16,269 nucleotides of DNA from CAYWLI01 sp964519535 (GTDB taxonomy: Bacteria > Desulfobacterota > B13-G15 > RBG-16-54-18), in NCBI GenBank assembly GCA_964519535.1, contig CAZFIR010000216.1, positions 1 to 16,269 of the forward strand, given 5' to 3'. Position 1 is the first letter of the stretch, and the number at the start of each line of letters is the position of its first letter. The translations under genes and the position numbers were made by a program. The notes under the pieces are model-generated. The model saw only the letters and a list, made by a program, of their open reading frames with translations, was not told the origin of the DNA and did not search any database. Of this stretch, positions 6,389-13,355 are shown one piece after another.

Positions 6389-7180
6389 GTGGTGCTCAGG
6401 AATATTACCAAGAAAGATGTGGACGATTTAAAAAAATGGTTTTATAACTATGTGCACACATTCAAGACTGGTGATGAAAATCAACAAGGAAATATTGCTT
6501 TAAAAGAAGAGCACACCCTACGGGTGTGTAAAGAAATTTTGGATATTGGCAAACAACTTGGATTAGATGAAAATGAATTGTGTTTATCTGAAACTATTGC
6601 ACTTTTTCACGATATCGGACGTTTTGAACAATATGCTCGCTATGAAACGTTCGTAGATAGTCAATCAGTTGATCATTCTCTGCTGGGAGTAAAAATACTA
6701 GAGGAAAATGATGTTCTTCGTAGCTTAGATAAACCGGTGCAAGACCTAATTCTTCGAACGATCAGATATCATAACCGTGCGACCCTTCCTCGTGAAGAAA
6801 CCGAAACCTGTTTATTTTTTGCAAAACTCCTTCGGGATGCTGATAAACTGGATATCTGGAGAGTTGTTACTGATCATTACTATCAGAAAAATGGCAAACG
6901 TAATGGTGCGATTGAGTATGGGCTTCCCGATACACCGGAAATTTCGGAGGAGGTCTATTATGATTTAATGAATAAGAAAATAGTTGACATCAGACATGTG
7001 AAGAACCTCAATGATTTTAAGTTACTCCAAATTGGATGGGTTTTTGATATTAATTTTTCTCCGACGCTTCAGCGCATTAAAACAAGGCATTACCTTGGCA
7101 TGATTCGTGATGTTTTACCAAAAAGTAAAAAGATAAAAGACATTTTTGCGGTTGCTCAATCTTTTTTAAATGGAAGGTAA
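6389..7180 (+). CDS. HD-domain phosphohydrolase
   Basis: A 263-residue HD superfamily protein. Metal-binding residues are visible in order: H42 (EEHTLRV), H74-D75 (ALFHDIGR), H96 (VDHS), H128 (IRYHN) and D152 (RDADKLDI). This multi-His arrangement is that of HD hydrolases acting on phosphomonoesters or phosphodiesters, often nucleotides. No receiver, GAF or synthetase domain is attached, so it is a stand-alone enzyme of unknown substrate. The start is GTG 6389 (GTG 6392 also possible), with a weak GAGAG-type site. It follows the DUF89 gene with no promoter apparent between them, and the base composition of the pair is AT-rich compared with the flanking larC DNA. The two are likely a small metabolic-repair or nucleotide-processing operon (inference). 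Confidence 0.8.
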   Translation: MVLRNITKKDVDDLKKWFYNYVHTFKTGDENQQGNIALKEEHTLRVCKEILDIGKQLGLDENELCLSETIALFHDIGRFEQYARYETFVDSQSVDHSLLGVKILEENDVLRSLDKPVQDLILRTIRYHNRATLPREETETCLFFAKLLRDADKLDIWRVVTDHYYQKNGKRNGAIEYGLPDTPEISEEVYYDLMNKKIVDIRHVKNLNDFKLLQIGWVFDINFSPTLQRIKTRHYLGMIRDVLPKSKKIKDIFAVAQSFLNGR

Positions 7181-7309
7181 TTTTCCATGGCTGCTTCTTC
7201 ACCCACTGGCTAAAGAGCCACCTTCGGGAATCCCGTCAGGGAATAATGTGGGACATTGGTGCACACACAACTTTCTTATACATGGGCGCCTCTCATGTAC
7301 TCTCCATAA

Positions 7310-7356
7310 AAATTCCCCCTTCACCACCCTTTTAGTAAAGGGGTGAGGGGGAATTT
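7310..7356. terminator. Long hairpin between convergent genes; probable larC terminator
   Basis: AAATTCCCCCT (7310-7320) pairs with AGGGGGAATTT (7346-7356), and inner CACC/GGTG and CCC-TTT/AAAGG pairs continue with three single-base bulges around a TAGT loop. This gives a stem of about 20 bp. Read on the minus strand it is followed by TTTTTA, which suits termination of larC; for the plus-strand HD gene the T-run is weak. The apex contains CCCTTTTAGTAAAG, also present at 623-636, so the hairpin is a dispersed intergenic element used as a terminator. Confidence 0.6.
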
Positions 7357-7370
7357 AGAAGCTATTTCCC

Positions 7371-8552
7371 TCATTCGCCTTTAATAGCCCCCCTCCCTTT
7401 CTCAATGGCCTCTTGGTAGACCTCTTTTAAAGGGACCTTCTTCTTTTCCGCTGCCTGACGGCAGCTCTCATATTCCGGCATCAGGTTGATGACCTTTCCC
7501 TCTCGGTCGAAGGCCACTTTTACCTTGATGGGACCATATTGGGTCTGCACCTCCCGCTCCTCTCTGGGGAGGGTCATCCGCTCGACCTGGTGCATCCGCA
7601 CGCCAAGGGTGGTGGATTCCTGCAACATGAGCTGGGCCAATCGCTCCCGCTGCGGCGCAGTCGAAAGGACCCGGATAGTAAAGCCCGGCCTGCCCTTCTT
7701 CATCTGGATGGGGATCAATGCAGCGTCAAGGGCGCCCTCTTTAAGGAGGAGCTGGTTCAGATAAGGTAAGAGCTCAGGGTTCATGTCATCCACGTCCGCC
7801 TCCAGGACCCATATCCCTTCTTCCTCTTTCTCCTCCTGCACCCCCTGGATGATCCTCAGGAGATTCGGAGTGCCCTCGCCATCCCTCGTCCCGGCGCCAT
7901 ACCCCACACCGGTGATCTCCATCTCCGGTAAGGGACCGAATCCTGAGGCCAGCGAGGTCACGATGGCCGCGCCTGTAGGGGTGACGGTCTCCCCCTCAAC
8001 AGGGCTCGGGACGATGGGGACTCCCTGGAGCAAGGCGACGGTAGCAGGAGCAGGCAGGGGCAGGCGGCCGTGCCCCCCCTCTACCCATCCCCTGCCCAGG
8101 GGAAGGGAAGAGCAGATAATCGTATCCCAGCCGAAATGAGAGACCCCTAAGGCGGCACCGACCGCGTCGACAATGGTATCTAACCCACCTATCTCGTGAA
8201 AGTGGACCTCCTCTATCGCTACCCCGTGGATATCGCCTTCTGCCTTGGCCAATTGATGTAAGATCTTCAGGCTGAGTCCCTTTACCCCTGCCGGCAGAGC
8301 GGAGTCGCTGATTATCGCTTTCATCTCTCTGTAGTTTCTGATCGTGCCCTCACCCTGCACCTGCACCTGCATCCCCATCAGCCCGCCCCGCTGGACTTTT
8401 TCTACATTCAACTGGAGCCCCTGCAATCCCAATATCCGCCATCCCTCGTCCAGGACCTCCACGGGGAGGCCGAGGTCCAGGAGTGCCCCGAGGACCATGT
8501 CCCCGCTGACGCCGGCAAAGCAATCGAGATAGGCGATCCGTCTCTGTTTCAT
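7371..8552 (-). CDS. larC: Nickel pincer cofactor biosynthesis protein LarC
   Basis: A 393-residue LarC (DUF111 family). LarC is the CTP-dependent nickel insertase that completes the nickel-pincer nucleotide cofactor of lactate racemase and related enzymes in the cytoplasm. It has the N-terminal AYLDCFAGVSGDMVLGALLD (7-26), the His-rich EVHFHEIGGLDTIVDAVGA (115-133), the ETVTPTGAAI region (188-197), a charged linker (239-245), and the C-terminal part with EADVDDMNPE and MKKGRPG (284-290). It is one continuous frame, unlike the Lactobacillus larC1/larC2 pair that needs a ribosomal frameshift. ATG 8552 is the first start after an in-frame stop, with no clear ribosome binding site. larB, larE and a racemase are not in the window. 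Its 3' end is duplicated at 4890-5275. Confidence 0.9.
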   Translation of the reverse strand: MKQRRIAYLDCFAGVSGDMVLGALLDLGLPVEVLDEGWRILGLQGLQLNVEKVQRGGLMGMQVQVQGEGTIRNYREMKAIISDSALPAGVKGLSLKILHQLAKAEGDIHGVAIEEVHFHEIGGLDTIVDAVGAALGVSHFGWDTIICSSLPLGRGWVEGGHGRLPLPAPATVALLQGVPIVPSPVEGETVTPTGAAIVTSLASGFGPLPEMEITGVGYGAGTRDGEGTPNLLRIIQGVQEEKEEEGIWVLEADVDDMNPELLPYLNQLLLKEGALDAALIPIQMKKGRPGFTIRVLSTAPQRERLAQLMLQESTTLGVRMHQVERMTLPREEREVQTQYGPIKVKVAFDREGKVINLMPEYESCRQAAEKKKVPLKEVYQEAIEKGRGAIKGE

Positions 8553-8618
8553 AACGACACGGTATCATAGAAACCTCGCCCCTGTCCACACAGGAGGGAG
8601 ATTCTTGTGTCTTATCGG

Positions 8619-8646
8619 TTGCAACACAACCTGGTCATGGTATAAT
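8619..8646 (+). promoter_or_regulatory. Sigma-70 type promoter for ABM-domain gene
   Basis: TTGCAA (8619-8624), a 16-base spacer and a perfect TATAAT (8641-8646). Transcription would begin about 8653, giving a leader of roughly 35 bases that contains the GAGGGAGG ribosome binding site before ATG 8687. This is one of the clearest single promoters in the window. Confidence 0.7.
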
Positions 8647-8686
8647 CCATGCACGGAAACTACCACGTGAGAGGGAGGTATACTCT

Positions 8687-8974
8687 ATGGCGGTGAAAGT
8701 GATAATAGAGAGGCGGGTTACGAAGGGGAAGGATACGGACCTGGCCAATTTGATGCGGGATTTAAGGGCCAAGGCGATGTTTGCGAAGGGGTACATCTCA
8801 GGGGAGACGCTGCGTTCCCATGAAGATCCGACCCTCTACGTGACCATCAGTACGTGGAAGAGCGTAGAAGATTGGAAGGCATGGGAGGAGAGCGCTGAAC
8901 GTAAGGAGATGCAAACCAAGATCGACACCGTCTTGGATGATGCGGCCCGGCACAGGGTCTTTGATTTTGCCTGA
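8687..8974 (+). CDS. Antibiotic biosynthesis monooxygenase (ABM) fold protein
   Basis: A 95-residue single-domain dimeric alpha-beta barrel protein. It has the pattern VKVIIERRVTKGKD..., GYISGETLRSHEDPTLYVTISTWKSVEDWKAWEESAERKEM, characteristic of the ABM superfamily (for example quinol or heme monooxygenase-like proteins). The catalytic role cannot be decided: many small members are stress-related or of unknown function, and no heme-binding signature is evident. Start ATG 8687 is set by GAGGGAGG (8671-8678). It is monocistronic, with its own promoter, divergent from larC and convergent with the HAD gene 20 bases downstream. Confidence 0.75.
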   Translation: MAVKVIIERRVTKGKDTDLANLMRDLRAKAMFAKGYISGETLRSHEDPTLYVTISTWKSVEDWKAWEESAERKEMQTKIDTVLDDAARHRVFDFA

Positions 8975-8994
8975 GGATAAGAAGGGTTTTTCTT

Positions 8995-9636
8995 CTATTC
9001 TTCTGTCTTCCGGGTGATGATCTCATTAACCGCCAGCAGGTCGTCGATATAGAACTCGGCCTGTAGAGAGCGATTTTTATAGGCAGCAAAAGGCACCCGA
9101 GCTCCCTGAGCCGATTCTTGATCCACCGCGGAGTCTCCGATGAAGAGGGCCTCTGCGGGTGAGAGGGAGAAGTGATTGAGGATCTTCAGGACGGACTCAG
9201 GATGGGGCTTGGGATTTTTTACGTCCAGAGAAGAGATCACCAGAGCGAACTCGTCCTCCAATCCATGGATACACAGGACATCGGTTATGGTATGGGCGCG
9301 GTTGGTGGAGATAGCCCTGTGTATATGGCGCGGGAGGCTGCTCAGGAGTTCTTTGAGATTGGGTTCCATGTGCATGAGGCGAATAAAGGGGGTGTAGTCC
9401 ACGCGCGGGCGATGGGCGAGAACCTCCTCCAAGACGCGGGGGTCTCTCCTGGTGAGGAGATAGCGGAGGGCCCCCTCGGCCGTGCTGACGTGCACGTATT
9501 CGACCTCTTCCGGATTCATGGGAGGGAGATGGAACTGAGAGAGGATATGGTTGTAAAAGGCGATGTTCGCATCCTTGGAGTCGAACAGCACCCCGTCGCA
9601 GTCAAAGATGATAACCTGAGTAGGATCCGTTCCCAT
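8995..9636 (-). CDS. HAD-superfamily hydrolase (phosphoglycolate phosphatase-like)
   Basis: A 213-residue haloacid dehalogenase-type phosphatase with all four motifs. Motif I is IIFDCDGVLFDS, with nucleophile D12 and D14; motif II is the STN at 110-112; motif III is the Lys in VKNPKPHPE (140-146); motif IV is FIGDSAVDQ, with D168 and D172. The helical cap lies between motifs I and II (about 20-95), the C1 cap type of the phosphoglycolate phosphatase/beta-phosphoglucomutase subgroup. It likely hydrolyses a small phosphorylated metabolite; the substrate is unknown. Start ATG 9636 with a modest AAAGGA upstream. It lies downstream of the UPF0016 gene on the same strand, 102 bases apart, and may be its operon partner or have a weak promoter of its own. 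Confidence 0.85.
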   Translation of the reverse strand: MGTDPTQVIIFDCDGVLFDSKDANIAFYNHILSQFHLPPMNPEEVEYVHVSTAEGALRYLLTRRDPRVLEEVLAHRPRVDYTPFIRLMHMEPNLKELLSSLPRHIHRAISTNRAHTITDVLCIHGLEDEFALVISSLDVKNPKPHPESVLKILNHFSLSPAEALFIGDSAVDQESAQGARVPFAAYKNRSLQAEFYIDDLLAVNEIITRKTEE

Positions 9637-9738
9637 GACTGTGTATCCTTTATCTGAGACTGAAGTAGATGCGTATCAAGCCGCACCCCATGAAAGGATT
9701 AAAGCCGTACACAGTAAAACCGTGCCGCCAGCCCCTTA

Positions 9739-10017
9739 CTAGGCCCTTGCCCCCCACAGGACCCAGATACCGATAGCGATGAAGCCTATACCGGCGATGA
9801 CCTTAATAATCTGCGGGGAGACCCAGCGGCTGAAGAACGATCCAAGGACAACCGCCATGAAGGTCGCCAATACCAAGGCCGAAGAGGCGGCCACGAACAG
9901 GCCGACCTTATTGACCTCCCTGTCTGAGGCGAGCAACAGGGTCGCCAACTGGGTCTTATCCCCCAACTCGGCCAGGAAGATGCTGGCAAAGGCCGCAGCA
10001 AATATCTTGATGTCCAT
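9739..10017 (-). CDS. UPF0016/GDT1 family cation transporter, half-size
   Basis: A 92-residue membrane protein with three predicted transmembrane segments (about 4-28, 38-62, 68-90) and the signature E17-L-G-D20-K-T-Q of UPF0016 (TMEM165/Gdt1/MneA). Family members export or exchange Mn2+ or Ca2+ across the membrane, with the ELGDKT Glu and Asp as metal ligands. Most members have two such halves; a single-half protein like this should work as a homodimer or with another half-size partner, which is not present here. AGGAGGAA directly upstream of ATG 10017 fixes the start. It is the middle gene of a minus-strand group between the queuosine-precursor transporter and the HAD hydrolase genes. Confidence 0.9.
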   Translation of the reverse strand: MDIKIFAAAFASIFLAELGDKTQLATLLLASDREVNKVGLFVAASSALVLATFMAVVLGSFFSRWVSPQIIKVIAGIGFIAIGIWVLWGARA

Positions 10018-10044
10018 TCCTTCCTCCTCTGTGTGTTTTTAGGG

Positions 10045-10746
10045 CTAACCCTTTCCCAGCATCCTCTTGTACCAGACGAACCAGGGGGTGTCCAGAATGC
10101 CGATGATGTTCTTGCTGACGATCTGTCCGATGATGAGGGGGATGATAGGCATGACGCCATAGAAGGCCAGGGTCACAAAGATCACGCTGTCGATGGACAG
10201 GTCCAGCATATCGGAGGTGATGCTGCGCAGCCAGATACGCCGCTCGTATCTCTTCTTCAGCCAGGCGAAGACATACGCGTCGAGGTTCTGACAGATCAGG
10301 AAGGCAACCCAGGAGGCCGCCGTGATCCTGATCCCCAACGCAAACATCTTCTGCCAGGCCTCCTCGTATGGGAAAAAGGGAGCAGGGGAGAGGTTCTTCA
10401 CCATGAGGATAAAGGCAACCAGCAACACCTGGGTGATGAAGGCGATGACGATGGCCAAATGGGCCTTCTTCCTTCCGTAGGCCTCGTTGATCATATCGAT
10501 GGCCTGGGCGACAAAGGGATAGATGAATACGGAGGCGGGGGCGTAAAAACGGTGGAATCCCAGGTCAAACTCCACGATCCTGATTGCCATGATCTGAGAG
10601 GCACCCAGGTAGATGGTGTAAAAGGCCACGAGCGCCGCAAACCCGTACTCGGGAAACCTCTTAATGATAAAGGCGCTGACATAGGTGACGATGGTCAAAC
10701 TGACGATCCAATAGATCCAGACCATTGGAATGGGCGGAATGGGCAT
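10045..10746 (-). CDS. Queuosine precursor transporter (YhhQ/VUT family)
   Basis: A 233-residue inner-membrane protein with about six transmembrane helices. It has the family motifs FIYPFVAQAIDMINEAYGRKKA (about 74-95), ICQNLDAYVFAWLKK (about 150-164) and RSITSDMLDLSIDSVIF (about 174-190). YhhQ-type proteins import queuine, preQ0 or preQ1 for synthesis of queuosine in tRNA. No preQ1 riboswitch-like leader is visible between its promoter and the start. ATG 10746 is preceded by GAGGAG about ten bases away and GGAAG closer. The UPF0016 gene follows after 27 bases, so the two are likely co-transcribed. Transcription should start from the leftward promoter in the 10808-10841 inverted repeat. Confidence 0.88.
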   Translation of the reverse strand: MPIPPIPMVWIYWIVSLTIVTYVSAFIIKRFPEYGFAALVAFYTIYLGASQIMAIRIVEFDLGFHRFYAPASVFIYPFVAQAIDMINEAYGRKKAHLAIVIAFITQVLLVAFILMVKNLSPAPFFPYEEAWQKMFALGIRITAASWVAFLICQNLDAYVFAWLKKRYERRIWLRSITSDMLDLSIDSVIFVTLAFYGVMPIIPLIIGQIVSKNIIGILDTPWFVWYKRMLGKG

Positions 10747-10788
10747 CTTCCAAGCTCCTCAATTCTGGTATCAAACTCCTCGCACGAT

Positions 10789-10813
10789 ACCCTCTCCCCC
10801 CTTTCCCTGTCAA
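10789..10813 (-). promoter_or_regulatory. Leftward promoter of the transporter/HAD group
   Basis: On the minus strand a perfect TTGACA (10813-10808) is followed, after about 18 bases, by TATCGT, a moderate -10 box. The -35 box lies inside the left arm of the 10-bp inverted repeat, back to back with the -35 of the rightward promoter. It would drive the YhhQ-type and UPF0016 genes and possibly the HAD gene. Confidence 0.45.
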
Positions 10814-10841
10814 CCTTGAAAAGGAAGGGAAAAGGTTGACA
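10808..10841. promoter_or_regulatory. Inverted repeat carrying both -35 boxes of divergent promoters
   Basis: TGTCAACCTT (10808-10817) and AAGGTTGACA (10832-10841) are perfect inverted copies with 14 bases between. Each arm ends in a consensus TTGACA facing outward, so two polymerases would be placed back to back. The symmetry goes beyond the -35 hexamer by four bases per arm, which leaves room for a dimeric regulator that would control both directions. It could also be chance symmetry created by two strong -35 elements plus a hairpin. Confidence 0.5.
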
Positions 10842-10865
10842 CCTCCTGAAAGACTATTTCATAAT
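10836..10865 (+). promoter_or_regulatory. Rightward sigma-70 promoter of the dppC-rsmE operon
   Basis: TTGACA (10836-10841), an 18-base spacer and CATAAT (10860-10865). It lies about 105 bases upstream of the permease start. It is the only good promoter found before the five tightly linked genes from 10972 to 14864. Confidence 0.6.
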
Positions 10866-10971
10866 GAGATCATGGTATATGTAAATGCTGTACGAAGAGA
10901 AGAGGCATGCGGGGATGCCCGATCCCCCGTATCTCCCGGGTGCAGGGCGAACCTCATGAGGGTGTGAAACA

Positions 10972-11775
10972 ATGGGCAACAGACTGGCCTGGGCCGGATT
11001 GGTCGTCATCGGCCTCCTGGTGGTGACGGCGCTCCTCGCCCCGTTCTTGGCCCCCTACGATCCTCTGGCCATCGACCTCAGGGGAGAGCTGGAGGGTCCC
11101 CGGGCGGGACATCCCCTGGGGCAGGACAAGCTGGGCAGGGACATCCTCAGCCAGATCATCTACGGCACGCAGGTTTCTCTTGTGGTGGGATTGGTGGTGG
11201 TAGGGATTTCCTTGATCATTGGGGTGTCTTTAGGGGCAATGGCTGGTTATTTCGGCGGCGTCTTCGATACCCTCTTGATGCGGATCGTGGACATTCTTCT
11301 CGCCTTTCCGGGGATCCTGCTGGCCATCGCCCTGGCGGGGATCCTCGGCCCCAGCCTCAAGAACATCATCCTCGCCCTCTGTGTCTTGGGCTGGGTGGGA
11401 TATGCCAGACTCGTACGCGGACAGGTCCTGTCGGAGAAAAACAGAGAATACGTCCTGGCAGCCAAGGCCCTCGGGGGGAGCCACCGTCGGATCATCATCC
11501 GGGAGATCCTGCCTAACGTCTTCGCCCCGGTCATCGTAGAGGCCACCTTCGGCCTGGCAGGGGTGATCCTGGCCGAATCGAGCCTCAGCTTTTTGGGTTT
11601 AGGCCCCCAGGATGTCCCCACGTGGGGGAGGCTCCTGAACGAAGGGGCGCAGTACCTGCTGTTCGCCCCCCATGTGGCCACCTTCCCGGGGATGGCCATC
11701 ATGCTCACGGTATTGGGGTTTAACTTTATCGGCGACGGCCTGCGAAACAGGTGGGATGTCAAGAGGACGGCGTGA
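10972..11775 (+). CDS. ABC transporter permease, DppC/OppC type
   Basis: A 267-residue permease of a peptide or nickel-type ABC importer (binding-protein-dependent transport superfamily). It has an N-terminal membrane anchor (about 5-28), APYDP and the GHPLGQDKLGRDILSQIIYG segment typical of DppC/OppC/NikC, then five further membrane helices, and the cytoplasmic EAA loop EYVLAAKALGGSHRRIIIREILPN (about 161-184) that docks the ATPase. The start ATG 10972 has GAGGG about nine bases upstream. A partner permease (DppB type), binding protein and ATPases normally share its operon; none is present here, so it is an orphan subunit in this locus. It overlaps the AmpD-like gene by four bases (GTGA), implying translational coupling, and may link peptide uptake to cell-wall turnover. 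Confidence 0.85.
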   Translation: MGNRLAWAGLVVIGLLVVTALLAPFLAPYDPLAIDLRGELEGPRAGHPLGQDKLGRDILSQIIYGTQVSLVVGLVVVGISLIIGVSLGAMAGYFGGVFDTLLMRIVDILLAFPGILLAIALAGILGPSLKNIILALCVLGWVGYARLVRGQVLSEKNREYVLAAKALGGSHRRIIIREILPNVFAPVIVEATFGLAGVILAESSLSFLGLGPQDVPTWGRLLNEGAQYLLFAPHVATFPGMAIMLTVLGFNFIGDGLRNRWDVKRTA

Positions 11776-12296
11776 GGATCAAAAAAATACCCAGCCCCAA
11801 CTTTTCAAGCAGAGATGGCCGGTCGGTGGACATGATCGTCATCCATGCCATCAGTCTCCCTCCGGGGGAGTTCGGCACAGGGCGTGTCCTTGACCTCTTT
11901 TTGAACAGGTTGGACTATACGGCCCACCCGTACTTCAAGGAATTGGAGGGACTGAAGGTCTCCGCCCACTACTTTATCGATCGGGGTGGAGAGGTCGTCG
12001 AGCTGGTAGATCCCCTCCAGATGGCCTGGCATGCAGGCGAGAGCACCTTTGAGGGAAGGGAGAACTGCAATCCCTTCTCCATCGGCATCGAGCTGGAAGG
12101 GGGCCCGGACTACCCTTTCACCGAAGGGCAGTATCGTGCCCTGAAGGAGCTCTGCCTGCAGTTGATGGAGCGCCATCCCCTGATCACGCCGGAGAGGATC
12201 GTGGGTCACAGCGATATCTCTCCCGGAAGAAAAGAGGACCCCGGTCCTTTTTTCGCCTGGGAGCGATTGCGAGAAGACTTGCATGCATACAGCTGA
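11772..12296 (+). CDS. N-acetylmuramoyl-L-alanine amidase, AmpD-like
   Basis: A 174-residue zinc amidase of the amidase_2 (PGRP-like) fold. The zinc ligands are visible as H25 (MIVIHAIS), H146 (VGHSDIS) and D156 (KEDPGPFF), with E107 in SIGIELEG and K154 near the active site; AWHAGES and SAHYFIDRGGEVVEL are also typical. AmpD cleaves the lactyl-amide bond between (anhydro)MurNAc and the stem peptide during cell-wall recycling in the cytoplasm; no signal peptide is present, consistent with that. GTG 11772 is chosen because it overlaps the permease stop (GTGA) with AAGAGG just before; ATG 11751 in the same frame lies deeper in the permease gene. The dusB gene starts 24 bases after its stop. Confidence 0.88.
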   Translation: MRIKKIPSPNFSSRDGRSVDMIVIHAISLPPGEFGTGRVLDLFLNRLDYTAHPYFKELEGLKVSAHYFIDRGGEVVELVDPLQMAWHAGESTFEGRENCNPFSIGIELEGGPDYPFTEGQYRALKELCLQLMERHPLITPERIVGHSDISPGRKEDPGPFFAWERLREDLHAYS

Positions 12297-12320
12297 AGGA
12301 CGCTACTTTAACGACGACGG

Positions 12321-13355
12321 ATGAAAGAGATCACGCGAACCGCGGGACAGATGGGCTTTTTTCGACAGCCTGTTAAGGCACAAGATATCCTGCCCCCCAA
12401 GGCCCTGGTGCTGGCCCCCATGGCAGGGATAACAGACCCTCCCTACCGCCTCTTGGCCAGGGGCAAGGGGGCTGACCTCGCCTACACCGGGATGGTGAGC
12501 GCCAAGGGGTTGGTAAGGGGAAATAACGGGGCGAGCCGCCTCTTAGAGGCCTACCCTCAAGAAGGGCCGCTCATGGGCCAGCTCTACGGCTCCGACCCCG
12601 GGGTGTTGGCTGAGGCCGCCTCCCTGGTGCAGGAGTTGGGATTTGATGGGGTGGACATCAATGCAGGATGCCCGGTCCGCAAGGTGGTGAGGAAGGGAGC
12701 AGGGGCGGCCCTGTTGCGGGAACCGGCGAGGTTGCACGCTATCCTCAAGCGAGTCAGAGATGCCGTGCGCATCCCCCTCGGGATCAAGATCCGATCAGGG
12801 TGGGACGAAGAGAGCCTAAACATGCTCAGAACCGTCCAGATGGCCGAGGATTGCGGCGTGGACCTGGTGGCCCTCCATCCTCGCTCCCGGTCGCAACAGT
12901 TCGGCGGGGAGGCCGATTGGGAGCTCATCAGGATGGCCAAAGAGCGAACAGGCATCATGGTCATCGGAAACGGCGACGTCCGTTCGCCCGAGGATGCGGC
13001 GAGGATGTTCAGCGAGACGGGGTGCGATGGGGTGATGATCGGGAGGGGGAGCTGCGGGAACCCCTGGATCTTCAAGAGGGCGCGGGGGCTCATCCATGAG
13101 GGGCGAGATATCCCCCTCCCCACCTGGGACGAAAGAACGAAGTGCATCAGGGGGCACCTGGAGATGCTCCTCCAGAGGAACGGCACGCCCTTGGGGATCA
13201 TTCTCTTCATTAAGCATTTGGGATGGTACGTGAAGGGCTTGCCCACGGCGGCCGAGTTTCGCGGGAGGATAAACACCATCAGGTCCGAGGAAGCTCTTGT
13301 CAGGGAAATGGAGGGGTTTTTCCAATACATCGAGAGCGTCCACGAAAGGAATTGA
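12321..13355 (+). CDS. dusB: tRNA-dihydrouridine synthase (DusB family)
   Basis: A 344-residue flavoenzyme that reduces uridines in the tRNA D-loop with NADPH and FMN. It has the TIM-barrel motifs LAPMAGITDPPYRLLA (31-46), the active-site loop VDINAGCPVRKVVRKGAGAALL with catalytic C117, LGIKIRSGWDEES, a substrate-contact LHPRSRSQQFGGEADW, and the FMN phosphate-binding IGNGDV and MIGRGSCGNPWIF. Length is normal for DusB. The N-terminus has about 28 residues before the barrel; ATG 12321 has no clear ribosome binding site and ATG 12351 (MGFFRQP) is an alternative. The stop overlaps the start of the alpha/beta hydrolase gene (TGATG). In many bacteria dusB is operon-linked with fis or housekeeping genes; here the partners are the AmpD-like amidase and rsmE genes. 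Confidence 0.92.
   Translation: MKEITRTAGQMGFFRQPVKAQDILPPKALVLAPMAGITDPPYRLLARGKGADLAYTGMVSAKGLVRGNNGASRLLEAYPQEGPLMGQLYGSDPGVLAEAASLVQELGFDGVDINAGCPVRKVVRKGAGAALLREPARLHAILKRVRDAVRIPLGIKIRSGWDEESLNMLRTVQMAEDCGVDLVALHPRSRSQQFGGEADWELIRMAKERTGIMVIGNGDVRSPEDAARMFSETGCDGVMIGRGSCGNPWIFKRARGLIHEGRDIPLPTWDERTKCIRGHLEMLLQRNGTPLGIILFIKHLGWYVKGLPTAAEFRGRINTIRSEEALVREMEGFFQYIESVHERN

Noticed and set aside
7371..8552. Programmed frameshift in larC as in Lactobacillus
   Set aside because: The N- and C-terminal parts are joined in one uninterrupted frame through a charged linker.
10747..10807. preQ1 riboswitch before the queuosine-precursor transporter
   Set aside because: No recognisable stem, A-rich tail or pseudoknot arrangement is visible in the short leader.
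10033..10839. 268-codon plus-strand frame opposite the YhhQ-type transporter gene
   Set aside because: The minus-strand protein has clear VUT family motifs and membrane helices; the plus-strand peptide is Asp/Gly/His-rich shadow sequence.
10873..10967. A 31-codon reading frame ending just before the permease gene
   Set aside because: No good ribosome binding site and no recognisable sequence; it may be a chance frame in the leader, though a leader peptide cannot be excluded.
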